From Burkholderiaceae bacterium (GTDB lineage: Bacteria; Pseudomonadota; Gammaproteobacteria; Burkholderiales; Burkholderiaceae_E), in the NCBI GenBank assembly GCA_024637395.1, contig JAGXFG010000076.1, positions 1 to 49,809 on the forward strand: 49,809 nucleotides of DNA. The letters run 5' to 3'. Below the pieces are notes generated by a model. That model was not told the DNA's origin. It was given only the letters and a program-made list of their open reading frames with translations, and did not search any database. The position numbers and the translations under genes are program-made. This document shows, piece by piece, positions 32,921 through 43,182 of this stretch (position 1 is its first letter; every line of letters begins with the position of its first letter).

Positions 32921-34390
32921 TCAGAACACCAGGCCGGGCTTGGTGTCGGCGTCGAGCGGCCAGATAGGTCGCTGCACCTTGGTGTAGGTCATCTTGCGAT
33001 AGTCGCGGGCGAGCGGCGCGTCCGATTCGATGTAGATGACCTTCGCGGCGATCGGCCCGAAGGCGGCCATGAAGTGATTGGTCGATTTCACGACCAGGAT
33101 CTTGCGAGTCCGCGGATCGATCCCCAGGTTTGAAAACATCTCCAGGCCGAGCGCCTGCGTCCGGTTGGTGATCAGCACGACGTCGACGCCCCCGATGCGG
33201 ACCGCCGCGCAGTCGCCCAGCGGCGACTGGGTCGGCCCAAAGCTTTGCCAGCAATCGCGTTTGAGTGCTGTCACCTCGACCAGCGCGTCGATCGGCTGAC
33301 CGGAGGCGGGGCCGATCTTGCCGCCGAAGCGCAGCGGGAAGCTAGCGCCAACGCCGGCGTCAAAGCATAGCCGCACCGCGATCGGGTCCCAGATCGGGCC
33401 GACGGCCGCGCTAGCGGCCTGCACCGCGATGAGCTGGCGCAGGATCGAGGTGTTGTCCGAGGGCGCGCCACCGCCGGCATTGTCCGCGGGGTCGGCGATG
33501 ACCACCGGGGAACCGTCGAAGTCCATGCCCGCCTTGACGCCTTCGGTAATCGTGAGGAACTCCGGCATGGTTCGGCCTCGCATCGAGATGAACTCCTCGC
33601 CAAGCTTAGTTGCCAGCGCATCGGCCTTACCCTTGTCGCCGTCGGCGACGACGAGGATGCGGCCGGTCATTTCCGGCACGTCCCCGTACGGGAAACAGTG
33701 CACGGCCGAAACCGAGAGGATGCCGTCCTTGCCTTCGAGTGCCATCATGCGATCGACGAAGCCGCGCATCAGCGGCAACGTGGTCGGGTAGCTGCCGATC
33801 TGGCGGCAATCGTAGAGCGACATCACGGGCCGGATTTCGCCGCGCAGCGTCCGCAGCACGAGGGTAAGCAAGTCTTCGGCCCGATCGACCACGTCGGTGT
33901 GCGGAAACTCCTTGTAGCAAATCATGATGTCCGAGTTGCGCATGCGCTTGAGCGTCATGTGGCAGTGCGGGTCATGTTCGACCCCGATCACGCACTTCGC
34001 GCCAACGATCGCCCGGGCGCGCTCCAGGATGTCGCCCTCGACATCGTCGTAACCGTACGCGACCATTGCGCCGTGCAGACCGAACAACACCGCGTCGAGC
34101 GGCATGGCGGCCTGGAGCTGGCCCAGCACCTCGTCGCGCATGAACTCATAGTCGAGCTGATTAACCGTGCCCGCCGGACTGGCCGCAAAGCAACTCCCCT
34201 CGATCAGCGTGAACCCATCGTGCGCAGCCCGGCGCCGGGCGACGAAGAGCGGCGCCGTGCACATGCGCGGCGCGTCCTCAGGATGTTCCCCGGGGCGCAG
34301 GAATACGCTTTCCTTGAAGCCGGCAATGCTAGTGGGCATCGGCGAGAAGGTATTGGTCTCGGTCGCGATCGTGGCTGAGAACAGGCGCAT
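32921..34390 (-). CDS. M81 family metallopeptidase, MlrC-like, paralogue b (divergent)
   Basis: 489 residues, shorter and more diverged than the other two M81 proteins here. Active-site positions remain: Glu11 (ATETNTF), His106 (GLHGAM), Asp140 and His142 in VEHDPHCHMT, and His164 (FPHTD). The third motif differs from the DLHGN form of paralogue a and has an extra His144, so metal geometry or specificity may differ. The C-terminal ADNAGGGAPSDNTSILR block is kept. ATG at 34390 has AAAGGAA five bases upstream. Lies between paralogue c and the amidase in one operon. Confidence 0.9.
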   Translation of the reverse strand: MRLFSATIATETNTFSPMPTSIAGFKESVFLRPGEHPEDAPRMCTAPLFVARRRAAHDGFTLIEGSCFAASPAGTVNQLDYEFMRDEVLGQLQAAMPLDAVLFGLHGAMVAYGYDDVEGDILERARAIVGAKCVIGVEHDPHCHMTLKRMRNSDIMICYKEFPHTDVVDRAEDLLTLVLRTLRGEIRPVMSLYDCRQIGSYPTTLPLMRGFVDRMMALEGKDGILSVSAVHCFPYGDVPEMTGRILVVADGDKGKADALATKLGEEFISMRGRTMPEFLTITEGVKAGMDFDGSPVVIADPADNAGGGAPSDNTSILRQLIAVQAASAAVGPIWDPIAVRLCFDAGVGASFPLRFGGKIGPASGQPIDALVEVTALKRDCWQSFGPTQSPLGDCAAVRIGGVDVVLITNRTQALGLEMFSNLGIDPRTRKILVVKSTNHFMAAFGPIAAKVIYIESDAPLARDYRKMTYTKVQRPIWPLDADTKPGLVF

Positions 34391-34432
34391 GAGGGTTCCT
34401 TTTCGATTGGGTCGGCAACGCTAACGGGTGGA

Positions 34433-35965
34433 TCAGGCCACTGGCGGCACCCAGGTGGTGTTTTCGTCGAGTGGATAGACCGGGCGCGGCGTGCGGGTCC
34501 AGGCGAAGGTGTGCAACGCCGGCGAGGTCAGCCCCGGACAGTCGACCTCGAAGATCTGCTCGGGCGCGAAGAACTCGTCGAAGCCGGCGCGGAAATGCCC
34601 GCGACTCTTGAGCACCACGGTGCGCGCGGCGGCAATGTCGACGCCGAGGTTCTCGAGTTGCACCGGGTCCATGCATTGCTGGCGATTGGAGATGACGACC
34701 ACCGCTACGCCGCCAATCTGCAGCAACGCCGAAGGTCCCATTGACGCGGCGGCGCCCTTGAGCAGGCCGCGGCGCCCGACGATCGCCCCATCGGAAAGCG
34801 CGGCGACCGTCGCCGGCGCTTCGAAGGGCAGCGAGAAGCTGTCTTTCTCGTTGCGGTTGAAACGCGCCGCGAAGCTCGTCCCCAGTCCGCTGTGATGCGC
34901 CTCGGCGGCGAGTGCCGCATCGTTCATGATGCCGATGACGACTCCGTCAGCTCCCGCTTCCACCAACCCCCGCAACAGGTACGTGGTATTGCCGCGGCCC
35001 CCACCCCCGGGGTTGTCGCCCACGTCGGCCAGCAGCACGGCGGGCGTGGCGTGGTCGCGGCCGGCCGTGACGGCAAGTTTCACGGCATCGTCCAGGCTGG
35101 TCATCTCCTTGCGGAAACGCTGCCGCATCGCCCAGGTGCGCTGGCACAGGTCCAGCGCGAGGTCGAAAGCGGCGCGGCGGTTGCCGTTGCGCGCCGTCAC
35201 GATCGCCGAATATCCGCCTTTCGGGCAGTCACTGAAGACGAAACCCGCCATGATCGAGACGTTCATGATGTCGCCGGCGACCTGCGTCTGTCCGTAGCGG
35301 ATCATCTCGCTGTAGGGCCCGGTGGCGGTGAGCAGAGTGATCGAGGGCGGCCTGAGCGGCAGTTTGACCATGGCGACGGCGGTCTTCGCTCCGGCGAGCA
35401 GTTCGCGCATGTGCTGGGCAGCTTCGATGCCGCGTTCGCGGATGTCGGTGTGGGGGTTCTCGAGGTAGCCGACGAAGACGTCGAGATGCTCGATCATCTT
35501 TTCCGAGACGTTGGCGTGCAGGTCGAAGACCCCAATCACCGGCACGCCCGGGCCGACGCGCTTGCGGATCAGCGCATAGAGGTCACCGTCCGGATCATCG
35601 GAACCGGTCGTCAGGGCGGCGCCGTGAGAAACGACAAAAACGCCGTCCAGAGCACCCGCGGCGCTCAGCCCGGCGTCGATCTCGCCGAGAAACGCGTCGA
35701 AGAAGGGTTGCTCCACCGGTCCCCCGGGCTGCGACAGGATCATGCGTAGCGGCACCGGCGTCCAGGCTCCGCTGCGGTCCATCTGCCCGAAGAATCCGGG
35801 GAGATCGGCGGTGGACCGGCAAGGTTCCGAACGCGCCTGACGGAGGATTTCCGGACCACGGATGTCGAGCCGCTGGGCAAAGTCTGCCGCCGTGGTGACC
35901 GGGGAGAAGCGGTTGCATTCGATCGCGAAGCCGAGGATGGCGATGCGCGGAGAGGTGCTGGACAT
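34433..35965 (-). CDS. M81 family metallopeptidase, MlrC-like, paralogue c
   Basis: 510 residues, close in layout to paralogue a (26931-28499). Metal and catalytic positions: Glu16 (AIECNRF), His114 (VSHGAA), Asp148 and His150 (FDLHAN), His172 (NPHTD). The C-terminal DNPGGGGRGNTTYLLRG and KSRGHFRAGFDEFF blocks are like paralogue a. ATG at 35965 with GAGGAG eight bases upstream. Follows the ABC ATPase gene by 56 bases, which ties this peptidase to the importer. Confidence 0.92.
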   Translation of the reverse strand: MSSTSPRIAILGFAIECNRFSPVTTAADFAQRLDIRGPEILRQARSEPCRSTADLPGFFGQMDRSGAWTPVPLRMILSQPGGPVEQPFFDAFLGEIDAGLSAAGALDGVFVVSHGAALTTGSDDPDGDLYALIRKRVGPGVPVIGVFDLHANVSEKMIEHLDVFVGYLENPHTDIRERGIEAAQHMRELLAGAKTAVAMVKLPLRPPSITLLTATGPYSEMIRYGQTQVAGDIMNVSIMAGFVFSDCPKGGYSAIVTARNGNRRAAFDLALDLCQRTWAMRQRFRKEMTSLDDAVKLAVTAGRDHATPAVLLADVGDNPGGGGRGNTTYLLRGLVEAGADGVVIGIMNDAALAAEAHHSGLGTSFAARFNRNEKDSFSLPFEAPATVAALSDGAIVGRRGLLKGAAASMGPSALLQIGGVAVVVISNRQQCMDPVQLENLGVDIAAARTVVLKSRGHFRAGFDEFFAPEQIFEVDCPGLTSPALHTFAWTRTPRPVYPLDENTTWVPPVA

Positions 35966-36021
35966 GCTCGATGCTCCTCGGCGCGATCTGCAGCGCGCCA
36001 GCCTGGTGGCAGGGGTTCAAT

Positions 36022-37079
36022 TCAAAATCGATTGGTTGACTGGCTGGTAGTTGGCAAGCGCTCGAAGGGCCCGCCGACGGGCCTCAGGTGACACGCCACC
36101 CAGTGGGTCGGAAGCACTTGTTCGAGTTTGGGAGTTTCGCGGCGGCAGCGCTCCTGCGCGTAGGGGCAGCGCGTGTGGAAGTGGCAACCCGACGGGGGGG
36201 TCACGGGACTCGGCACGTCGCCTTGCAGGATGATGTGTTCGCGCTTGAGCCCGGGTTCGGGCAACGGCGCGGCGGCCAGCAACGCTTCACTGTAGGGGTG
36301 CAAGGGTTGGCCGAACAGGTCGGCATTGCCCGCAAGTTCGACGATGCGCCCCAGATACATCACGGCGATGCGGTGACCGATGTGCTCGACGACGGCCAGG
36401 TCGTGCGAGATGAACAGGTAGGCAAGGCCGAACTCTTCCTGCAGGTCGATCAGCAGGTTGAGCACCTGTGCCTGCACCGAGACGTCCAGCGCCGAGACCG
36501 GCTCATCGGCGACGATCAGGCTTGGGTTCACTGCCAGCGCCCGCGCAATGCCGAGGCGCTGGCGCTGACCGCCGGAGAACTCGTGGGGATACTTCTTGGT
36601 GGCGTCGGCATGCAACCCGACCCGCTCGAAGAGCCAGGCGAGCCGCTGCTCCAGCTCCCGGCCCGATGCGAGATTGAAGTTGGTCAGCGGCTCACTGACG
36701 ATCGCGCCGGCCGACAGGTGTGGGTTGAGCGAAGCGTACGGATCCTGAAACACGATCTGCATCTGTCGGCGATGGGGGCGCAGTTCGGCTTCGCGCAGCT
36801 TGGAAATGTCGACCCCGCTCAGGATCACCGAGCCGGAGGTCGGCTCCTGTAGCCGCATCACGGTCTTCGCCACTGTCGACTTGCCGCATCCCGACTCCCC
36901 GACCAGACAGAGCGTCTCGCCCCGCGCGATCTCGAAAGACACGCCATCGACCGCGTAGACCTGACCGACCACGCGCGAGAGCAAGCCGCGATGCACTGGG
37001 AAGTGCTTCTTCAGATCGGTCACGCGCAGCACGGCCTGAGCCGGCGGCACCGGGGCAATCGCGGCCGCGTGGTCAGAGT

Positions 37080-37083
<4 letters not shown>
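36022..37083 (-). CDS. ABC importer ATPase, DppF type (cluster 2)
   Basis: 353 residues. Walker A GESGCGKS at 62-69, signature SGGQRQR, Walker [14 protein letters not shown], then the oligopeptide-type C-terminal domain with [18 protein letters not shown] at 37083 overlaps the DppD-type stop as ATGA; the frame open to 37212 is rejected. It is the last importer gene of the second set and is followed by M81 paralogue c. Confidence 0.94.
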
Positions 37084-38146
<1,063 letters not shown>

Positions 38147-38150
<4 letters not shown>

Positions 38151-39013
38151 ATCCGCCGCGCAATGCGCGGATCAAGACTGTCGCGCAGTCCGTCGCCCAC
38201 CAGATTGATCGCCAGCACCGCAATCGCGAGCATGACGCCCGGGAAGAAGATGATCCACGGCGAAATCTGGAAGTAGGTTCGACCCATCGAGATGACGTTG
38301 CCCCAGCTCGGGATCTCCGGTGGCGTCCCCGCACCGAGGAAAGACAGTCCCGCTTCGGTCAGGATTGCCGCGGCACAAACGTAAGTCGCCTGCACGATCA
38401 GCGGTGCGAAGGTATTAGGCAGAATGTGTCGGGTCATGATGATCCGGGTGCGTGTGCCGCTGGCGACAGCGGCCTCGATGTAGGGCAGACCGCGCACGGC
38501 GAGCACGACGCTGCGCACCAGGCGCACGACGCGTGGAATCTCGGGAATCGAAATCGCGACGATCACGATGAGCAGGCTGGCCTTCATCAGCGTAATCAGG
38601 GCGATCGCCAACAGAATCGCCGGAATCGCCATCAGTCCATCCATCACGCGCATGACCGTATCATCAACCCGCCGGTAGTAACCGCACAGCACACCAATGA
38701 CGAGTCCAACCGCGGTCGCAATCACCGCAACGCTGATCCCGACGATCAGCGAAATCCGCGTGCCATAGACCACGCGGCTGTAGACGTCGCGCCCGAACTG
38801 GTCGGTCCCGAACCAGAACTCCGCCGACGGTCGCTTAAGACGGTCCAGTGGCTCGAAGTTCAACGGGTCGTTGGCGATCCAGGGAGCAATGAGCGCAATC
38901 ACCACCAGCAGCACGAGCATGATGCCGCCGATGACGATGGTTGGATGGCGGCGGATCCAGTCAAAACGCCGCGCTCGAGAAGCGCCGGGGACAGCGATGG
39001 TAATGGAGGCCAT
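38147..39013 (-). CDS. ABC importer permease, DppC type (cluster 2)
   Basis: 288 residues, inner membrane. N-terminal cytoplasmic part, first helix at about 25-47 ([20 protein letters not shown]), the DppC loop [20 protein letters not shown], and the EAA region near 175-200. ATG at 39013 with AGGACG upstream. Starts 12 bases after the DppB-type stop and overlaps the DppD-type gene by four bases. Confidence 0.93.
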
Positions 39014-39025
39014 CAGGGCGTCGTC

Positions 39026-39967
39026 CTAGTAGCGAATGCGCGGGTCGAAGAAGGCGTAACTGATGTCAATCAGCAGGTTCACGCTCACCTTCACGCCCGC
39101 GAACAGGATGATCAGGCCCTGAATGATCGGGTAGTCGCGTTTCATGATCGCGTCCACCGTCAGTCGCCCGAGCCCGGGGATGTTGAACACGGTCTCGGTG
39201 ATGACCACACCCGAGATCAACAACGCCAGCCCGATGCCGATCACCGTGACAATCGGCACGGCGGCGTTCTTCAACGCATGGCGCAACAGCACGACACTCT
39301 GGGCTACCCCCTTGGCACGCGCGGTGCGGATGTAGTCCTCGGAGAGCACCTCCAGCATGCTGGCCCGCGTGATGCGGGCGATCAGCGCCATGTAGACCAT
39401 GCCCAAGGCAAAGGCCGGCAGCACGATCGAGCGCGCCGTCTGACCGATGCCATGCGCCAGCGGGCTGTAGCCCTGCACCGGGAGCCAGTGCAGTTCAAGA
39501 GCGAAGACGTAGATCAGAAAGTAGCCGATCAGGAACACGGGCACCGCAAAGCCCAGGACCGAGAAGCCCATCACCACCCGATCGATCACCGTGCCGACCT
39601 TCCATGCCGCCACGACGCCCATCGGAATCGCGAATGAGATTGCGACCACCAAGGTGCAGACGGCAAGCACGAGCGAAGGCTCCAGGCGCTGCTTGACCAG
39701 CGTCAGAACCGGCAGATTGGAGAAGATCGAGGTGCCCAGATCGCCATGCAGCAGATTCGAAACGTAGATGCCGAACTGCTGCCAAAGCGGAAGATTGAGC
39801 CCGAGCCTGCTGCGAATGGCTTCCACCGCTGCCGGCGAGGCCTCATCCCCGGCGATGACCGCCGCCGGATCCCCCGGGGTCAGATGCAGCAGCAGAAAGA
39901 CGAACAGCGCCACGACGATCATCACGGGGATGGTCGCGAGCAGCCGCCGCAAGATGTAAGCGGTCAT
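39026..39967 (-). CDS. ABC importer permease, DppB type (cluster 2)
   Basis: 313 residues, inner membrane. First helix at 10-30, DppB hallmark HLTPGDPAAVIAGDEAS, the RLGLNLPLWQQFGIYVSNLL segment, and the EAA loop at about 212-235 (TARAKGVAQSVVLLRHALKN). ATG at 39967 with AGGCGGG upstream. First permease gene after the binding protein, across 190 bases that contain a stem-loop. Confidence 0.93.
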   Translation of the reverse strand: MTAYILRRLLATIPVMIVVALFVFLLLHLTPGDPAAVIAGDEASPAAVEAIRSRLGLNLPLWQQFGIYVSNLLHGDLGTSIFSNLPVLTLVKQRLEPSLVLAVCTLVVAISFAIPMGVVAAWKVGTVIDRVVMGFSVLGFAVPVFLIGYFLIYVFALELHWLPVQGYSPLAHGIGQTARSIVLPAFALGMVYMALIARITRASMLEVLSEDYIRTARAKGVAQSVVLLRHALKNAAVPIVTVIGIGLALLISGVVITETVFNIPGLGRLTVDAIMKRDYPIIQGLIILFAGVKVSVNLLIDISYAFFDPRIRY

Positions 39968-40010
39968 CGGCCCGCCTGAATACGCTGCAAGCGGACCTTG
40001 ATGGCGCGTC

Positions 40011-40035
40011 TCCCCCGCCGCCAGGCAGCGGGGGA
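40011..40035 (-). promoter_or_regulatory. stem-loop after ABC binding-protein gene (cluster 2)
   Basis: Perfect 8-base arms TCCCCCGC (40011-40018) and GCGGGGGA (40028-40035) with a 9-base loop, between the binding-protein stop (40158) and the DppB-type start (39967). Very GC-rich stem without a following T run. Its place matches the stem-loops after the other two binding-protein genes in the window. Confidence 0.6.
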
Positions 40036-40157
40036 AACCGGGCAAGTAAACACGCGCGCCAATGCCGGAAGATGCACGATCGCCATCTCTTCAGATCCCA
40101 TCCCAACGAACACACCAAACCGATTGCGCCATCACGGCTAGCGCATCCCGAGCAGCG

Positions 40158-41762
40158 TTACTTCTTCTCGATGTTCCACATCGGCGGAATCGACGGCATC
40201 ACCTGCACGCCCGAGAGGCGATCCGAGCGATAGGCGATCGGATTGCGCCACTGCGCAAAGGAGATGTACGGCACCTGGTCGTAGGCCCTCTTCGACAGTT
40301 CCACGATCAGCTTCTTGCGTGTCGCCATATCCGGTGCAAACGCCCATTGCTTGCGCAGATCCTCAAATTGCTTGTCGCACGGCCAGCCGTACCAGGCCTT
40401 TTCGCAGCCCATCCCGATTGCGGTATGCGTAACCGGGTTGGACGAGGTCAGGACCGTCGTCCCGGAAATGAAGATATTCCAGCCACCCTCGGCCGGCGTC
40501 CCCTTCTTGGCGCGGCGCGCAACCACTGAACCCCAGTCCATCGCCTGGACGTCGAGATTGAGAAACTTAGCCTTGCGCAGCTGCTGGATCATGACCAGGT
40601 TGGCGGGATTGATGTAGGCATGGTCGGTGGCGTGCAGGATGGTGATCGGCTCACCTTTGTAGCCGGCCTCCTTGAACAGCTTCTCCGCCATTGCGTAGTC
40701 TTTGGGTCCCTTGTACGGCTCGCTGCCGGCATCGGTCTCCATCGCCACGCCACAGCCGAAATACGAGAAGCACAGCGTCTGCAGGCTCTTGTCGGCGGAA
40801 ATCGTGTTCAGGTAGTCCTCATTCTTGAGGATGTAGTACATCGCCCGCCGCGCCTTCACGTTGTTGAAGGGCGGTTGAAGATGATTCAACTGAATGAATC
40901 CCATGGTGCCAGCGGCCGGATGCACGGCGATCGTGATTCCCGGCGTCGCCTTGAGGATCGGCAGGAAATCGGACGACGGGTTCTCCAGGAAATCGATTTC
41001 GCCGTTAACCAGGGCCGCCTGCGCGGTCTGCGGGTCGGGCATCCAGATGAACTCGACCCGATCCACCTTGACCACCTTGCCGCCGGCCTGCCCCGAGGCG
41101 GGTTCCTTGCGGGGCACGTAGTCCTTGAACTTGACGTAGACCGCCTTGCTGCCCGGGACCCACTCGTCGCGCTTGAACATGAACGGTCCAGAACCGATCA
41201 CCTCGGTGATCTGGGTGAAGGGGTCGGTCAGCGCCTCTTTCTCACGCATCACGAAGGGCAGGCTGGTGCCCATCTTGGCCAGAATGTCGATCAGCAGGCC
41301 GTATGGCTCCGTCAGCGCCCACTCGAAGGTCTTGTCATCCTTGGCGGTCAGCGACGCTGTGTAACCCATGAGTTGCTTGCCCGCCCCGTCGCGCTTGCCC
41401 CAGCGCTTCATCGAAGCCACCACATCCTTGGAGGTGACCGGGGTGCCGTCATGGAACTTGAGGCCGTCACGCAACTTGAAGGTGTAGATCTTGCGGTCCG
41501 GACTCACGGTCCAGGTGTCCACCATCTGCGGTTGCGGATCGAGATTGATGTCACTGGAAAACAGCGTGTCGTAGACCATGTTGCCGTGGACGCCGGCAAT
41601 CGTCTGGGTGGTCCAGAACGGATCGATCGTGCGAACGTCAGCATGCATGACTGCGCGCAGCACCTTTTCTTCCGCTTGCACCAGGGACGTCCCGACCGAG
41701 CCCGCAAACGCCACCAGCGTTGCGGCAAGCCAAAACCGGGAGTTCTTCTTGAGAACTGGCAT
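40158..41762 (-). CDS. ABC importer substrate-binding protein, family 5 (cluster 2)
   Basis: 534 residues, periplasmic SBP_bac_5 protein. Signal peptide 1-30 (KKNSRF, hydrophobic, SLVQA-EEK). Family blocks: DVRTIDPFWTTQ, YDTLF, LRDGLKFHDGTPVTSKDVVAS (shortened), IGSGPFMFKRDEW. ATG at 41762 has AAGGAGG six bases upstream, the strongest ribosome site in this operon, which fits high expression. Clearly diverged from the cluster 1 binding protein, so a different ligand is likely. It lies 69 bases after the racemase gene. Confidence 0.94.
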   Translation of the reverse strand: MPVLKKNSRFWLAATLVAFAGSVGTSLVQAEEKVLRAVMHADVRTIDPFWTTQTIAGVHGNMVYDTLFSSDINLDPQPQMVDTWTVSPDRKIYTFKLRDGLKFHDGTPVTSKDVVASMKRWGKRDGAGKQLMGYTASLTAKDDKTFEWALTEPYGLLIDILAKMGTSLPFVMREKEALTDPFTQITEVIGSGPFMFKRDEWVPGSKAVYVKFKDYVPRKEPASGQAGGKVVKVDRVEFIWMPDPQTAQAALVNGEIDFLENPSSDFLPILKATPGITIAVHPAAGTMGFIQLNHLQPPFNNVKARRAMYYILKNEDYLNTISADKSLQTLCFSYFGCGVAMETDAGSEPYKGPKDYAMAEKLFKEAGYKGEPITILHATDHAYINPANLVMIQQLRKAKFLNLDVQAMDWGSVVARRAKKGTPAEGGWNIFISGTTVLTSSNPVTHTAIGMGCEKAWYGWPCDKQFEDLRKQWAFAPDMATRKKLIVELSKRAYDQVPYISFAQWRNPIAYRSDRLSGVQVMPSIPPMWNIEKK

Positions 41763-41831
41763 GGTGATCCTCCTTAGTGGATTGATAGCTGGCGCAGGGA
41801 TGATCGTCCCTTTAGTCCAAATTGTCATTGT

Positions 41832-42626
41832 CTATCTCCTCTTGCAGTCAAAGACTGGCGATTCACGAAACACTGGTTCGGCGGCGGGTGCGGCCGGATC
41901 CTGACGCGGCGCTGGGGCGCTCGGTTGCAGCGCCCAGCGCACGCACGCCTTGGCCAGCGCTTCGGTCGGATCGACCATCGGCACGCGAAACGAATGACCC
42001 GCGAGCGCAACCGGAACTTCCGTGCACGCCATCAGAACCACTTGCGCCCCCCGCCCGATCAATAGTTCTGTCGCTGCACCAAGCAGCTCCGAGGCCTCGT
42101 CAATCCGACCACTCTTGACGGCGCGGATACCGGGCATCACCAACCGGGTCACTTCTTCCTCCGCCGGGACCACCCAAGCGGCCTGCGGCATGCGCCTTTG
42201 GTAGATCGCGCCAGCCAGCGTCCCCCTGGTCGCAATCAGGCCAATCGCGTCGCTCAAGTCGGTCGGCACTGCCGCCAAGGCAGCATCTGCGATATGCAAG
42301 ATTGGTAAACCTGATGCTTTAACGATCGCATCGTGCCAGAAATGCGCGGTATTGCACGGGATCGCCAGAACTTGAGCTCCGGCCTGACGCAGCGCCAGGG
42401 CGGCGCGGACGAGCATCGGTTCGGGCGAAATCCCGTGGCCGAACACCGCTGCGTCGCGATCCGGCACTTCCGGGCAGAAGCGCACCACCAGCGCAATGTG
42501 GTCCTGATCGCAGGCGGCTGGCGTCGCGATTACCAGCTTGCGCAGAAAGTCGACGGTTGCCAATGGGCCCATGCCGCCGAGGACACCAACCAGCCGCTGG
42601 GCCTGCCTGTCTGTTTCGGTCACCAT
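41832..42626 (-). CDS. aspartate/glutamate racemase family protein, both catalytic Cys present
   Basis: 264 residues. PLP-independent racemase fold: GVLGGMGPLAT near 14-24, first catalytic Cys91 in IPCNTAH, second Cys201 in MACTEVPVAL. With both cysteines it can act as a two-base racemase on D/L-Asp or Glu or a relative. ATG at 42626 is preferred; an upstream TTG at 42647 also lies in frame and neither has a strong ribosome site. The C-terminal 25 residues are Ala/Pro-rich and unlike the family. Upstream of the cluster 2 importer on the same strand. Confidence 0.9.
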   Translation of the reverse strand: MVTETDRQAQRLVGVLGGMGPLATVDFLRKLVIATPAACDQDHIALVVRFCPEVPDRDAAVFGHGISPEPMLVRAALALRQAGAQVLAIPCNTAHFWHDAIVKASGLPILHIADAALAAVPTDLSDAIGLIATRGTLAGAIYQRRMPQAAWVVPAEEEVTRLVMPGIRAVKSGRIDEASELLGAATELLIGRGAQVVLMACTEVPVALAGHSFRVPMVDPTEALAKACVRWALQPSAPAPRQDPAAPAAEPVFRESPVFDCKRR

Positions 42627-42706
42627 GGCGCACAAGATACGGGTCAAACGACGCCCGTGACCAATGCTCTGTCGGCATAGGATGATGTCTGGCGCCCGCC
42701 GGGAAC

Positions 42707-42729
42707 TCGCGCGGTGAAGCCGCTCCCAC
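42707..42729 (-). repeat. REP-like palindromic sequence
   Basis: Read on the minus strand, GTGGGAGCGGCTTCACCGCG followed by CGA has the form of the short extragenic palindromes common in Xanthomonadales and Pseudomonas (GTGGGAGCGGCTTCAGCCGC type). The stem is GCGG/CCGC around a 5-base loop, and it lies in a 113-base gap between genes. No second copy was noticed in the window. Confidence 0.4.
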
Positions 42730-42739
42730 GATGCAGTGG

Positions 42740-43126
42740 CTACATCGCCATCGGCTCCTGGGTCGACTGCCAGGCCACCATCTGCCAGCGTCCGGACCGC
42801 TGCGCCCAGATCTGGAGGTACTTGGACTGGATCAGCTTGTCCTTGCCGTTGGAGATCACCTCGATCCCGATATGGCCGTTGACCAGGACCACGTCGCCGA
42901 GCACCCTGAAATCGCGGTGGCCGGGTATCAGCGCCTTGTAGACATAGTGGCGGCTGGCCAGCTTATCAAGGTATTGCTGCTTGGTTTCGTCGGTGCCTGA
43001 GGCGTGGACATAGCGCAGATCGTCGCCGATCAGCTCGCGCAGCACCGCGATGTCGCAGGCAATGGTGGCATCGAGCCGCTTCTTCTCGAGCGCCTCGATC
43101 TGGGCAATGACTTCTGATTCACTCAT
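42740..43126 (-). CDS. SnoaL-like / NTF2-fold protein (DUF4440 type)
   Basis: 128 residues with the small alpha+beta cone-fold pattern: two N-terminal helices (IAQIEALEKKRLDATIACDIAVLRELI region), DLRYVHASGTDETKQQYLDKL, then beta strands ending WQMVAWQSTQ. Such proteins are small enzymes or binding proteins of many roles; no catalytic residue can be assigned. ATG at 43126 with GGAGG eight bases upstream. It sits 56 bases after pcaF and 113 before the racemase, so its operon partner is unclear. Confidence 0.85.
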   Translation of the reverse strand: MSESEVIAQIEALEKKRLDATIACDIAVLRELIGDDLRYVHASGTDETKQQYLDKLASRHYVYKALIPGHRDFRVLGDVVLVNGHIGIEVISNGKDKLIQSKYLQIWAQRSGRWQMVAWQSTQEPMAM

Positions 43127-43182
43127 GGGGTGTACCTCCAGTTACTGGTTGACGCTGCGGCACCAGGGCCGCAGCATGGCAT

